NCBI GenBank assembly: GCA_024682655.1
Contig: JAIKYZ010000040.1
Span: 1-58,679, forward strand
DNA from: Treponema sp.
Lineage (GTDB): Bacteria > Spirochaetota > Spirochaetia > Treponematales > Treponemataceae
Length of the DNA: 58,679 bases
Reading direction: 5' to 3'
Part shown: positions 1 through 8,618 of the stretch, piece by piece
Position numbering within the stretch: the first letter of the stretch is position 1
How the letters are laid out: each line of letters begins with the position of its first letter
The notes under the pieces: model-generated
What the model saw: only the letters and a program-made list of their open reading frames with translations
What the model was told of the DNA's origin: nothing
Database searches by the model: none
Program-made: the position numbers and the translations under genes

Positions 1-16
1 TGGACTCTACTAATCT

Positions 17-2788
17 TTAGTAATACAATTTAATATTTTCATTTAAATATTTAAAAGTAATGTCTTTTACTTTAAGGCCATTTGCCGAGCAAACCAGTTT
101 ACAAACCGAAAATCTTGTTGGAAGTACAAATTCTTTTGAAATAGAAGTTTCTTTTCCATTTGAACCTTGGAATGTGAAGGAAACGCTTGGAATTCCCTGG
201 AAATAAAGGGTACATGGAAGCTGAGCTAATTCATCTAATTCTGAACTTGCAGTTAAAGTAACAAGATAAGTTCCTAATTTTTGAACATCAAATGGAAGAA
301 TGTAATTTGTATTGGCTTTACATTCCTGGTAAGTCAAATCAAAAGTATTATTTCCGTCCAGAACCTTAAAACTGATGTCCTCTAAATCGATATCATCAAC
401 CTCTTTTGGACGATTAATAATTTCAACCTGGTCTTCGCATCCCTCAAGTCTTTTCATTGCAGGCATATTCATTACCTGACAGCAGATATTTATTGCACTT
501 CTCTGTAATTCTGCACGCGAAAGATTAGCATTGTCCAAAGATTCAAGAGTATTGTCCCCATCATCATTTCTTGCTCCGTTTGAACAACACATATAAAGGT
601 CGTTTTGAGCATGAATCATAGCGGCAAAATTATGACGGTCTGGAGCAACTCCCTGTTCACTGATGTTTGCCCACCAGTCAGTCATTACAATTCCCTTGAA
701 TCCCCAGTCTTTGCGCAAAATACTTGTGTTTAAATCATAAGAACCTGCAGTGTAAACTCCATTTACCTGGCCGTAAGTTGTCATAACAGAGTCGGCATAA
801 GTGCTTTTTACTGCCAATTCAAAGCCTTTGAGATAAATTTCCCGTAAAGCTCTTTGTGAAATAATTGAATCCTGAAAATGTCTTTTGAGTTCCTGGTTAT
901 TTCCACAAAAATGTTTGATAGTTCCAGTAACCCCAGAAGATTTTAAGCCTTTAATCATTGCAGTACCAATCTGGCCGGTAAGATAAGGATCTTCAGAAAA
1001 ATATTCAAAATTTCGGCCGTTTAATGGATGGCGGTGAATATTCATACCTGGTCCCAGAAGATTATCAACTTTATTATTACGCATTTCCAATCCAGTATAA
1101 GAGTAAAGTTTACTGATAAGAGGACGGTTGAAAGTGCTGGCAAGTAATGTTCCATTTGGCAGAGAAAAGGCTTTTATACCACAGTCAAGTCGCATACCGG
1201 AAGGACCATCATCACAACAGGCAATTGGGATTTTAAAAGTATCTCTGAGTCTTGGAGAAACTCCACCATAAGCAGAGGCAGTTCCAGGAGTTACCAGACT
1301 GCTTCCCATACCTTCACCGCGGATAATACAAGATAAATCTTCATCAGAAAGCTGTGCAATAAAATCTTTTATGTCAGCCTTTTTATGTAAGACGTCAGAT
1401 AATTTTATATCAGTTGAATCAGTTTGTTTAATTTCTTCAGGAAGATTTTCAAGTCGGCGCTTTTGAACATCAACCTGGGCAAGTGGAACATCTTCAAAAG
1501 ATAATTGACCCTGGCTGGACTTTTGAAATCTTTGGAAGGCTTTTACAGGTGCAAGAGCTTCCTCACATTCTTTTATTACAAGAAGTTTTTCTAAATCAAA
1601 AGAAAGAATAGGGGAGGCGGATCTTACATCTTTACCAAGGTAGAGAGTGTATTTTCCTTCTTCAAGAAGAAAGCAGTTTTTCTTTCCTGTAATTCCACTG
1701 TCGTCATAAGATGCAAAATTTGTATAGGGAATTTCAAATTCAAAGTCCTGAATTTCCATTTTTTTGAGGAGCTTAGTTTTTTCAAATTCAACCAGAACTC
1801 TGTCGGCCTTGCCTAATTTTCCGTCTGGAGCCTGAAGGTAAAGCTGAATAACTTCTTTTCCCGGAATATCACTTAGATTCTGAACTTGAGCTTGAACTTT
1901 CAGGATTTGATTTTTTGAATCATTGATTGCATTTTTTGCCTTAATATTAAAATCAGAATAGGAAAGTCCATAACCAAAAGGATAAAGAACTTTATCTTTG
2001 GCAAAAGTTTCAAAATATCGATATCCAACATAAATATCTTCTTTATAGTAATTTTCAAGAGGATTTCCAAAGTATGGATTTGAAGGGTAATCAGAAATGT
2101 CACTGGCGATTGTATCAGGTAATTTACCACTTGGATTTGCCTGGCCGGTTAAAAGTTCTGCAGTACCAATTCCACCCATCATGCCGCCTTGCCAAACATA
2201 CATTACAGCATCAGGATTAAATTTTTTTACAAAGGACATGTTGATAATATTTCCAACATTTAAAAGGACTACAACTTTATTAAAGGCAGCTCTTACTTTT
2301 GCGAGCATGTCTTCTTCGCCTTCCGAAAGTAAAAAGGAACCTGGCGTATTTGAGTTGTCTTTGTCTTCCCCGGCTGTACGACCAATAATAATCAGGGCTG
2401 TATCAGAAATTGAGGCAGCATTATTAACGATTTCCTCTGATAATGGCATTTCTTCCTGAGACCATTTTTCTTTTCCCCAGCCTAAACCTTCGTCATAAGG
2501 ATGATCTTTTTCCCAGTCCAGATAAACTTTTTCCAGATCTTTGTTGATTTTTACAAGACCTGATTCTTCAAGGCCTTCTACAATATTGTAAACTTTAGAA
2601 ACATTTACTTTACCGCCGGAACCAGTGCCACTCTTGTAGTAATCATGTTGAATTCTTCCAAAAATAGAAATTGTAGAGTCTTTTTTAAGGGGTAAAGCCT
2701 GATTTTTATTTTCAAGAAGTACACAACCTTCTGCAATTGCCTGAATAGCTGTTTTTTCATATTCTTTCCAATCTAAAGTGATCTTCAT
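17..2788 (-). CDS. Beta-glucosidase-type glycoside hydrolase family 3, swapped domain order
   Basis: GH3 enzyme of 923 aa that should release glucose or xylose from beta-linked oligosaccharides. The alpha/beta sandwich domain comes first (VLLENKNQALPL near the N-terminus, then GTAELLTGQANPSGKLPDT), followed by an FnIII-like segment (YPFGYGLSYSDF). The TIM-barrel domain is C-terminal (CDDGPSGMRLD, GPGMNIHRHPLNGRNFEYFS, TIKHFCGNNQE), with the nucleophile Asp in MTDWW at about residue 704. Most GH3 enzymes have the opposite order; the swapped order is known from rumen Butyrivibrio/Ruminococcus-type beta-glucosidases. No signal peptide is seen, so it is likely cytoplasmic. The start at 2788 is preferred over the upstream ATG at 2812 because AGGAG lies just before it. 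Confidence 0.93.
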   Translation of the reverse strand: MKITLDWKEYEKTAIQAIAEGCVLLENKNQALPLKKDSTISIFGRIQHDYYKSGTGSGGKVNVSKVYNIVEGLEESGLVKINKDLEKVYLDWEKDHPYDEGLGWGKEKWSQEEMPLSEEIVNNAASISDTALIIIGRTAGEDKDNSNTPGSFLLSEGEEDMLAKVRAAFNKVVVLLNVGNIINMSFVKKFNPDAVMYVWQGGMMGGIGTAELLTGQANPSGKLPDTIASDISDYPSNPYFGNPLENYYKEDIYVGYRYFETFAKDKVLYPFGYGLSYSDFNIKAKNAINDSKNQILKVQAQVQNLSDIPGKEVIQLYLQAPDGKLGKADRVLVEFEKTKLLKKMEIQDFEFEIPYTNFASYDDSGITGKKNCFLLEEGKYTLYLGKDVRSASPILSFDLEKLLVIKECEEALAPVKAFQRFQKSSQGQLSFEDVPLAQVDVQKRRLENLPEEIKQTDSTDIKLSDVLHKKADIKDFIAQLSDEDLSCIIRGEGMGSSLVTPGTASAYGGVSPRLRDTFKIPIACCDDGPSGMRLDCGIKAFSLPNGTLLASTFNRPLISKLYSYTGLEMRNNKVDNLLGPGMNIHRHPLNGRNFEYFSEDPYLTGQIGTAMIKGLKSSGVTGTIKHFCGNNQELKRHFQDSIISQRALREIYLKGFELAVKSTYADSVMTTYGQVNGVYTAGSYDLNTSILRKDWGFKGIVMTDWWANISEQGVAPDRHNFAAMIHAQNDLYMCCSNGARNDDGDNTLESLDNANLSRAELQRSAINICCQVMNMPAMKRLEGCEDQVEIINRPKEVDDIDLEDISFKVLDGNNTFDLTYQECKANTNYILPFDVQKLGTYLVTLTASSELDELAQLPCTLYFQGIPSVSFTFQGSNGKETSISKEFVLPTRFSVCKLVCSANGLKVKDITFKYLNENIKLYY

Positions 2789-2951
2789 ATAAAATCTCCT
2801 GTAAAAATTCAATCTGTTTTTTGACTTATGAAGGTTAGATTTTTGTATTGTAAAAAGCCTTATTATAAGTCGCCTCAGAGAATTTCAGATAGTATACAGA
2901 ATTTAATATTTAAATTTTAGAGGAAATTTTTCTTTTATATAGAAAAACCTA

Positions 2952-4316
2952 TTAAAATTCTTTTATTAGAATTCTAAGCCAGCAGGAAGGAACTTTTATC
3001 TTTTCTAATTCCTTGCCGTCAAAATATTCATCGTTTAGAAGGTCTTTCCATTTTCCTGATTGATTTTGGACTTTAATAATATTTTCAGAGTCTGACTGAT
3101 TAATAAGCACGATTATTTCTTCTCCATAAAAAGTTCTTTTGAAGGCAAGGCTTGTATTTGTAACGGCCAGTTGATGATAATCGCCTTTTTTTAAGGCATT
3201 GTGCTTTTGTCTAATCTGAGCAAATTTGATAATTGCCTTTTCCAGGGCATTTGAATCAGTCCAGGGTTTTGAAAAATCCTGATAGTCATTTATAAAAGGG
3301 GGTAGGGGAGGGCGAAGTTGAAAATCATCATATTGATTTCTCTGACCTCTTAAAGCAAATTCACTACCGTAATATATAGAAGGAATTCCTGGAATAGTAA
3401 AAAGCATTCCATAGAGGGGAAATAAATATTCCTGTTTACTTACAGTTGAGGCAATTCTGTTTACATCGTGATTATCCAAAAAGGAGTAAAGAGTAAGAAT
3501 TTTGTACTTTCCGTTTGGGCCAAATTGTTCATTTAAGTTCCAGGCACATTCAAACATATTCTGGGAATTAAAAGATGACCAAAGTCCTTTGTAAATTTGA
3601 TAATTTGTAACAGAATCTAAAGCTTTAGGATTTACCCAATTATTGTAGTCTCCGTGGACAACTTCTCCCATAAGCCAGAGGTCTGGATTCAGGGAATCGC
3701 AAAATTGACGGAGAGCCTGTAAAAAGGATGGGGTTAATAAATCAGCGGCATCCATTCTAAGACCGTCAATGTGAAATTCTTCGACCCATTTTTTAACAGC
3801 ACCGAAAAGATGTTCCCTGACCTGGGGATTATCGGTGTTGAGTTTAACTAAATCCATACAGCCGGCCCAGCCTTCGTAGGTAAAATTATCACCATAAGGA
3901 GATTTTGAATCAAAGCGGATGTTTTTATACCAGTCCAAATATTTTGAGTCTTTTCCATTTTGTTGAAGGTCTTTAAAGGCAAAAAAATCTCGCCCGGTAT
4001 GATTGAAAACAGTATCTACAACTAGGCAGATATCTCTTTTGTGACATTCTTCTATAAATAGTTTGAAGTCATCATTGTTACCAAGACGGCGGTCAATATA
4101 GTAATAATCAACAGTGTCATAACCGTGGGAAGTTGATTCAAAAAGTGGTCCAATGTAGAGGGCGTTAATTCCCAGATTCTTGAGCCTGTCCAATTGTGGG
4201 ATTAACTCCAGGATTTTATTTGTTTTTGGACTGGAGAAATCGTTTTTCCTTGCAGCGTTGCACATTCCCAGGGGATAAATATGGTAGAAGATTTTTTCAT
4301 TGATTTGGGTTTTCAT
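2952..4316 (-). CDS. GH13 alpha-amylase family enzyme (cytoplasmic maltodextrin hydrolase-like)
   Basis: A 454-aa GH13 enzyme acting on alpha-glucans or maltodextrins. The conserved regions are VVDTVFNHTG, GLRMDAADLL (nucleophile Asp189), LMGEVVHG (acid/base Glu218) and FLDNHDVNR (Asp284). There is no signal peptide, so it probably works on imported oligosaccharides. The true start is ATG 4316 behind AAAGGAG; upstream in-frame codons cross an operator-like 18-bp element. The gene lies directly downstream of the TetR gene on the same strand, with that element in the 75-bp gap, so it is likely controlled by that regulator. Exact specificity (amylase, neopullulanase or cyclomaltodextrinase) cannot be told. 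Confidence 0.92.
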   Translation of the reverse strand: MKTQINEKIFYHIYPLGMCNAARKNDFSSPKTNKILELIPQLDRLKNLGINALYIGPLFESTSHGYDTVDYYYIDRRLGNNDDFKLFIEECHKRDICLVVDTVFNHTGRDFFAFKDLQQNGKDSKYLDWYKNIRFDSKSPYGDNFTYEGWAGCMDLVKLNTDNPQVREHLFGAVKKWVEEFHIDGLRMDAADLLTPSFLQALRQFCDSLNPDLWLMGEVVHGDYNNWVNPKALDSVTNYQIYKGLWSSFNSQNMFECAWNLNEQFGPNGKYKILTLYSFLDNHDVNRIASTVSKQEYLFPLYGMLFTIPGIPSIYYGSEFALRGQRNQYDDFQLRPPLPPFINDYQDFSKPWTDSNALEKAIIKFAQIRQKHNALKKGDYHQLAVTNTSLAFKRTFYGEEIIVLINQSDSENIIKVQNQSGKWKDLLNDEYFDGKELEKIKVPSCWLRILIKEF

Positions 4317-4341
4317 TATGGGCTCCTTTGTGTGGGGGGTG

Positions 4342-4359
4342 TATACCGACCGGTAGGTA
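4342..4359. promoter_or_regulatory. Operator-like 18-bp element, copy A (before GH13)
   Basis: Exact TATACCGACCGGTAGGTA, a near-palindrome centred on ACCGGT, 25 bp upstream of the GH13 start. Identical 18-mers lie in the TetR promoter (4981-4998), before the ArsR-AraC gene (7482-7499) and inside the GH120 gene (39390-39407). It has the size and symmetry of a TetR-family operator. Assigning it to the adjacent TetR protein is inference. Confidence 0.75.
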
Positions 4360-4390
4360 TATAGAGTGAGCAAAAAAAATACGTGAAATA

Positions 4391-4966
4391 TTAGTTTGCC
4401 ACCCCATATACAAAACTTTTTATGATTGTATAAAGTGTTTCATTGTCATCTTTTAATTCTTCGTTAAGGACAGAATTCACAGTCGAAACGACAATTGCCT
4501 GAAAACTAATTCTATAAAGATTTTCATGACCCTTCATATTTCCGAAGGTTTCAACGCTTTTGAAAAATAAATCAGTGTAGATTTTATCAATCCTTGATTT
4601 GAGCTGTAAGTGAGCGTAATAACTTTCGTTTCCCTTGGCACTAAAATCAAGAGTGTTATAGAGTCTGAAAAATTCAGGACTCTTTTTAGCAAATTCAATA
4701 TTTGCCAGAAGAAGGTTTGTCAGATTTTTAAGAAAATCTTTTTCGTTAGCGATTGTAGTTGCTAAAATCTGGCAGTAAAGACTTCCATAATGATCCAGAA
4801 TTCTCTTTAATAAGCCGAGCTTGCTGCCATAATAGTAATAAAGTGTAGGTTTTGAAATCTTGCATTTTTTACAAATTTCTTGAACACCAACACTGTCAAA
4901 ACCTTTTTGGCTGAATAAAGTAAGAGAAGTTTTTAATATGGAGTCTTTTATGTTTTCTTCACTCAT
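4391..4966 (-). CDS. TetR/AcrR family transcriptional regulator
   Basis: A 191-aa one-component regulator. The N-terminal helix-turn-helix spans about residues 8-50 (LFSQKGFDSVGVQEICKKC, then ISKPTLYYYYGSK), followed by an all-helical ligand domain with no recognisable specificity. The promoter carries a near-consensus -35/-10 pair with the 18-bp operator filling the spacer, which strongly suggests autorepression. Copies of the same element before GH13 and the ArsR-AraC gene suggest those are also targets. No clear Shine-Dalgarno precedes ATG 4966, and the predicted transcript start lies only a few bases upstream, so the leader is very short. The inducer is unknown. Confidence 0.93.
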   Translation of the reverse strand: MSEENIKDSILKTSLTLFSQKGFDSVGVQEICKKCKISKPTLYYYYGSKLGLLKRILDHYGSLYCQILATTIANEKDFLKNLTNLLLANIEFAKKSPEFFRLYNTLDFSAKGNESYYAHLQLKSRIDKIYTDLFFKSVETFGNMKGHENLYRISFQAIVVSTVNSVLNEELKDDNETLYTIIKSFVYGVAN

Positions 4967-4976
4967 TATGAGTGAT

Positions 4977-5006
4977 ATTATACCTACCGGTCGGTATACA
5001 AGTCAA
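4977..5006 (-). promoter_or_regulatory. TetR gene promoter with operator copy B in the spacer
   Basis: On the minus strand TTGACT (5001-5006) and TATAAT (4977-4982) are separated by 18 bp, and that spacer is almost entirely the operator (18-mer at 4981-4998, overlapping the -10 edge). A bound repressor would occlude RNA polymerase directly. Confidence 0.8.
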
Positions 5007-5061
5007 CCCCAAAAAAACGGCAGTTGTAAAACCACCGCTTTTAATATCTCCCTGTATCGGA

Positions 5062-7017
5062 TTACAATTTCTTCACATTTAATGCACGGATAGCATTTAA
5101 TACTGCCAGAACCATAACACCAACATCAGCAAAGATTGCAAGCCACATATTTGCAAGTCCCAGAGCCCCTAAAATCAGGCAGCCGAATTTTATTATCAAA
5201 GCAAAAATTATATTCTGATAAACTATTCCAATACACTTTCTGGAAATCTTAATTGCCTTTGAAATCTTCAGAGGATCATCATCCATCAAAACTACATCTG
5301 CAGCTTCAATTGCGGCATCTGAACCCATAGCTCCCATTGCAATTCCGATATCGGCACGGGAAAGTACAGGTGCATCATTTATTCCGTCGCCAACAAATGC
5401 AAGCACTTCATTTTTATTTTTCTGGCCAATCAATTTTTCAATCTGATCAACCTTATCGCCAGGAAGTAATTCACTGTGAACTTCGTCAATTCCAAGATCA
5501 TATGCAACTTTCTGGGCAACTTTGTCTGAATCCCCAGTGAGCATAACAGTTTTTGAGATTCCATTTTTTTTCAACTGAATGAGTGCCTCTTTTGAACTTT
5601 CTTTAATTACATCAGAAATCACAACATGGCCTGAATATTCCCCGTCGATTGCAATGTGAATAATCGTTCCAAGGCAATGACAGTGTATTGGGGTGATTCC
5701 AAGTTTTTCCATAAGTTTAGCATTTCCGGCTGCGATTTTGTGATCATCAACCTGGGCTGTGATTCCAAATCCAGGAATTTCTTCTATATTTTTTACACGA
5801 TTTCTATCAAGAGCCTTTCCGTGGGCATTCTGAATACTTTTACTAATCGGATGGGAAGAGGCACATTCAGCGTGGGCAGCCAATTCCAAGAGCAAAGATT
5901 CATTTATTGTAGAGTGATGAACACCTGTAACTTCAAAAACCCCTTTTGTTAAAGTTCCTGTCTTATCAAAAACTAAGATTTTAGATTTTGAAAGAGTTTC
6001 CAGATAATTTGAACCTTTTATCAAGATTCCTTCTTTACTTGCTCCACCCAGTCCTGCAAAGAAACTTAGAGGAATACTGATAACTAAAGCGCAAGGACAG
6101 GAAATTACAAGGAAAGTAAGAGCACGATAAATCCAAGTTGACCAGTTTGCATTTGCGCCAAGGAAAATTAATCTGGCAAGAGGAGGAAGAATTGCAAGTG
6201 CCAGTGCTGAATAAACAACGGCTGGAGTATAAACTCTTGCGAACTTTGAAATGAATTCTTCTGATTTTGATTTTCGGGAAGAAGCATTTTCTACTAATTC
6301 CAAAATCTTCGAAACAGTGGATTCACCAAAAACTTTTGTGGTTTTGATTTTTAAAAGTCCGTTTATGTTTATGCTGCCACTTATGATTTCATCTTCTGGG
6401 CCAACTTGACGTGGAAGACTCTCGCCTGTAAGGGCACTGGTGTTAAGTGTAGAATTTCCTTCTATTACAAGTCCATCAATTGGAACTTTTTCACCGGGCT
6501 GGACAATTATAATACTTCCAATTTCAATTTCATCGGGATCAACTTGCTGGAGTTTTCCATCCACTTCTATATTTGCATAATCTGGGCGGATATCCATTAA
6601 TTCTGAAATATTTCTACGGCTTTTTCCAACTGCAACAGACTGAAATAATTCCCCAATCTGATAAAAAAGCATTACGGCAATTGCTTCATTACAATCTTTG
6701 ATTTTGAGAAGATTTCCACCTGCCGAAAAAATTGTAAGTGAAAAGGCTCCAAGGGTCGCTAAGGCCATCAAAAAATTTTCATCGAATAATTGACCGTGGC
6801 CAATTCCTTTTACAGCCTTTTTCAAAATATCATATCCAATAATCAAATAATCAATTAAATATAGAAGAAACTTGAAAGGAATATAAGAAATGATTTTTCC
6901 TTGGAAATTTGTCTGAATCTTATTAAAAAGATCAAAGCCTTCTAATAAGCCCAGAATTATAAGAAGTAGGGCAGAAATTATAATCCTTACAAGCATTTTA
7001 TTTTGTTTTCTAGTCAT
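5062..7017 (-). CDS. P1B-type ATPase, Zn2+/Cd2+/Pb2+ exporter (ZntA/CadA-like)
   Basis: A 651-aa inner-membrane heavy-metal pump. It shows the TGES actuator motif, the intramembrane CPC (Cys307, Cys309), DKTGT (phospho-acceptor Asp351), a Ser-Ser-His-Pro motif and GDGINDAPVL. The last membrane helix contains FADVGVMVLAVLNA; this Asp in TM8 is typical of the Zn/Cd/Pb subgroup rather than copper pumps. The usual N-terminal HMA domain is missing: the protein starts almost directly with a membrane helix, and a stand-alone HMA protein is encoded just upstream (7086-7304). The two are probably co-transcribed and work as a split system. Confidence 0.93.
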   Translation of the reverse strand: MTRKQNKMLVRIIISALLLIILGLLEGFDLFNKIQTNFQGKIISYIPFKFLLYLIDYLIIGYDILKKAVKGIGHGQLFDENFLMALATLGAFSLTIFSAGGNLLKIKDCNEAIAVMLFYQIGELFQSVAVGKSRRNISELMDIRPDYANIEVDGKLQQVDPDEIEIGSIIIVQPGEKVPIDGLVIEGNSTLNTSALTGESLPRQVGPEDEIISGSININGLLKIKTTKVFGESTVSKILELVENASSRKSKSEEFISKFARVYTPAVVYSALALAILPPLARLIFLGANANWSTWIYRALTFLVISCPCALVISIPLSFFAGLGGASKEGILIKGSNYLETLSKSKILVFDKTGTLTKGVFEVTGVHHSTINESLLLELAAHAECASSHPISKSIQNAHGKALDRNRVKNIEEIPGFGITAQVDDHKIAAGNAKLMEKLGITPIHCHCLGTIIHIAIDGEYSGHVVISDVIKESSKEALIQLKKNGISKTVMLTGDSDKVAQKVAYDLGIDEVHSELLPGDKVDQIEKLIGQKNKNEVLAFVGDGINDAPVLSRADIGIAMGAMGSDAAIEAADVVLMDDDPLKISKAIKISRKCIGIVYQNIIFALIIKFGCLILGALGLANMWLAIFADVGVMVLAVLNAIRALNVKKL

Positions 7018-7085
7018 CTTCTGCCTCCTGAAATTCCTGACCTGAAATTGTTTTTGTATGAAATTTTATTTTTGCTTATTTGTGA

Positions 7086-7304
7086 TTAAAGATAAATTTC
7101 GCAGTCGTCTTCAACGATTTTGCAGGCTTTTACAACAGCCTTCATAACTGATTTTTCTTCCTGACCTTCATCAAATTCGACAGTCATTTTTTGAGTCATG
7201 AAGTTAACGTTTGCATCTTTTACACCGTCAACCTTTTTTGTTGCCTCTTCCATTTTGTTTGCACAGTTTGCGCAGTCTACTTCGATTTTATAAGTCTTTT
7301 TCAT
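7086..7304 (-). CDS. Small heavy-metal-associated (HMA) domain protein
   Basis: A 72-aa ferredoxin-like HMA domain with metal ligands in VDCANCANK (Cys10 and Cys13) plus an extra Cys and acidic residues at the C-terminus (ACKIVEDDCEIYL). The DCxxC context is typical of the N-terminal domain of ZntA/CadA rather than of CopZ, where GMxCxxC is usual. It ends about 70 bp before the ATPase, which lacks its own HMA, so it is probably the detached metal-delivery domain. AAGGAG precedes ATG 7304. Confidence 0.9.
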   Translation of the reverse strand: MKKTYKIEVDCANCANKMEEATKKVDGVKDANVNFMTQKMTVEFDEGQEEKSVMKAVVKACKIVEDDCEIYL

Positions 7305-7341
7305 AGTGAACTCCTTAAATTTTATCTGATAAAAAGTTTTC

Positions 7342-7359
7342 CAAACAATTAAGTGTTTG
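7342..7359. promoter_or_regulatory. 18-bp dyad in the divergent Zn-ATPase/ArsR-AraC region
   Basis: CAAACA-ATTAAG-TGTTTG is a perfect inverted repeat with a 6-bp centre, about 40 bp upstream of the HMA gene. It has the size of an ArsR/SmtB-family operator and may be the binding site of the divergently encoded ArsR-AraC regulator. The assignment is inferred from position only. Confidence 0.5.
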
Positions 7360-7481
7360 TTTAATCTTTGTAATAAATATATAATTGAAGTGCTTTTGGC
7401 GCAATCTTTTGGGCGAAAGTATTACTTTTTGGGATAAAAGAATTTCCAAAAGGGATAATTTTTTGTAGGGGAGGTTTTGTG

Positions 7482-7499
7482 TACCTACCGGTCGGTATA
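7482..7499. promoter_or_regulatory. Operator-like 18-bp element, copy C (before ArsR-AraC gene)
   Basis: TACCTACCGGTCGGTATA, identical to copies A, B and D in reverse complement, ends 10 bp before the ATG at 7510. Any message starting upstream would be blocked by a protein bound here. It lies inside the divergent control region of the metal-export genes, which suggests cross-talk between the TetR regulator and metal efflux. Confidence 0.75.
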
Positions 7500-7509
7500 C
7501 AAAAATAAC

Positions 7510-8241
7510 ATGGAACACGCACATAAAAACATTGAATATTTCAAAAGTGATTTTTTATACAATGAACTTGCAAAAGATGAGGATTTTAAAATCGCCGCAG
7601 ATATCTTTTCTCTTTTGTCCGATACAAACAGGCTCAAGATTTTCTGGTTTCTCTGCCATTCAAAGGAATGTGTTTTAAATATTTCTGAACTTATGAAAAT
7701 GACCAACCCCGCGGTTTCTCATCATCTGAAGATTTTAAAAGAGGCTGGCTTAATAGAAAGTTACAGAGATGGTAAAGAAGTTTTTTACACTGTTTCATCT
7801 CAAGAGAAAAGTAAGGCCCTTCACGGAATTATAGAAAAACTTATGTCTCTTACCTGTCCCGATTTTGACAGCAAGCACGAAAAAATAAACGAAAATTCAG
7901 AATATCTTGATGACCAGGTAAAAACTATTAAAAAAGTTCATGATTATATGATGGAAAATCTTTCAAAAAGAATCACAATTGATGAACTTGCAAAAAAGTT
8001 TGCCATGAATTCAACAACTCTAAAAACTGTATTCAAGGATGTTTACGGAACTTCTCTTGCAGCCCACATCAAGGAACACCGAATGGAAAAAGCTGCTGAA
8101 CTTTTACTTCAAAGCTCCCTGAATATAAATGAAATTTCCTGCCAGGTAGGTTACGAAAGTCAAAGCAAATTTTCCGCCGCCTTCAAAGATTTCTACGGAA
8201 AGTCCCCAGTGGATTACCGAAAGGAGAAGGGGGAAAATTGA
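7510..8241 (+). CDS. ArsR/SmtB-AraC fusion transcriptional regulator
   Basis: A 243-aa protein with two DNA-binding domains. The N-terminal half is an ArsR/SmtB winged helix (LLSDTNRLKIFWFL, then MTNPAVSHHLKILKEAGLIESYRDGKEVFYTV), with a Cys in the KECVLNISEL helix where CadC/ArsR proteins carry metal ligands. The C-terminal ~100 aa is a double AraC HTH (ITIDELAKKFAMNSTTLKTVFKDVYG, then INEISCQVGYESQSKFSAAFKDFYGKSP). It is divergent from the HMA and Zn/Cd ATPase genes, so it probably senses Zn or Cd and controls them. The ATG at 7510 lacks a good Shine-Dalgarno; a TTG at 7477 is the alternative but would translate through the operator. A 9-codon GTG ORF (7479-7508) behind GGGGAGG could couple translation. 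Confidence 0.88.
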   Translation: MEHAHKNIEYFKSDFLYNELAKDEDFKIAADIFSLLSDTNRLKIFWFLCHSKECVLNISELMKMTNPAVSHHLKILKEAGLIESYRDGKEVFYTVSSQEKSKALHGIIEKLMSLTCPDFDSKHEKINENSEYLDDQVKTIKKVHDYMMENLSKRITIDELAKKFAMNSTTLKTVFKDVYGTSLAAHIKEHRMEKAAELLLQSSLNINEISCQVGYESQSKFSAAFKDFYGKSPVDYRKEKGEN

Positions 8242-8320
8242 CAATTTAGTAAAATGTACTATAATAAATAACGTTGATAAGGGTAGTATGAATAATATGA
8301 ATGATGTGACTCAAGCAAGA

Positions 8321-8360
8321 CTGTTCTGTTCTGTTCTGTTCTGTTCTGTTCTGTTCTGTT
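8321..8360 (+). repeat. Pentanucleotide microsatellite (CTGTT)x8
   Basis: Eight perfect copies of CTGTT. An ORF from ATG 8288 or 8297 runs through it as a repeating Leu-Phe-Cys-Ser-Val peptide and stops at 8375-8377 (29 codons from 8288). Gain or loss of one unit would move reading into a frame that stays open to about 8500. No recognised protein is encoded. The rest of 8242-8618 holds only a terminator (8433-8466) and the upstream region of the next gene. Confidence 0.9.
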
Positions 8361-8432
8361 ATTTATATTTTAAATAGATTTTTCTTATTTTCTTGTTTTA
8401 ATAAATATATTTTAAATCTTTCACTAATTTCT

Positions 8433-8466
8433 AGACTTTCTTCACATATGGAGAAGGTCTTTTTTT
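8433..8466 (+). terminator. Rho-independent terminator
   Basis: A 10-bp stem (AGACTTTCTT with GAGAAGGTCT, two G-U pairs), loop CACATATG, then seven T. It would end transcripts from the ArsR-AraC gene or the microsatellite ORF. Confidence 0.75.
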
Positions 8467-8618
8467 ATTCACAAAGAGTTTTTCGATTAAAAGGATTATA
8501 AGCAATATAAATTCAAGAGGAGGTTTTAAAGAAAAGGAGAATCATTTTGCTTTTTAGACTTTAGCAAATAACGAAAGGAGAGTTTATATAATTATTTTAT
8601 AATAAAAGGAGATTATCA

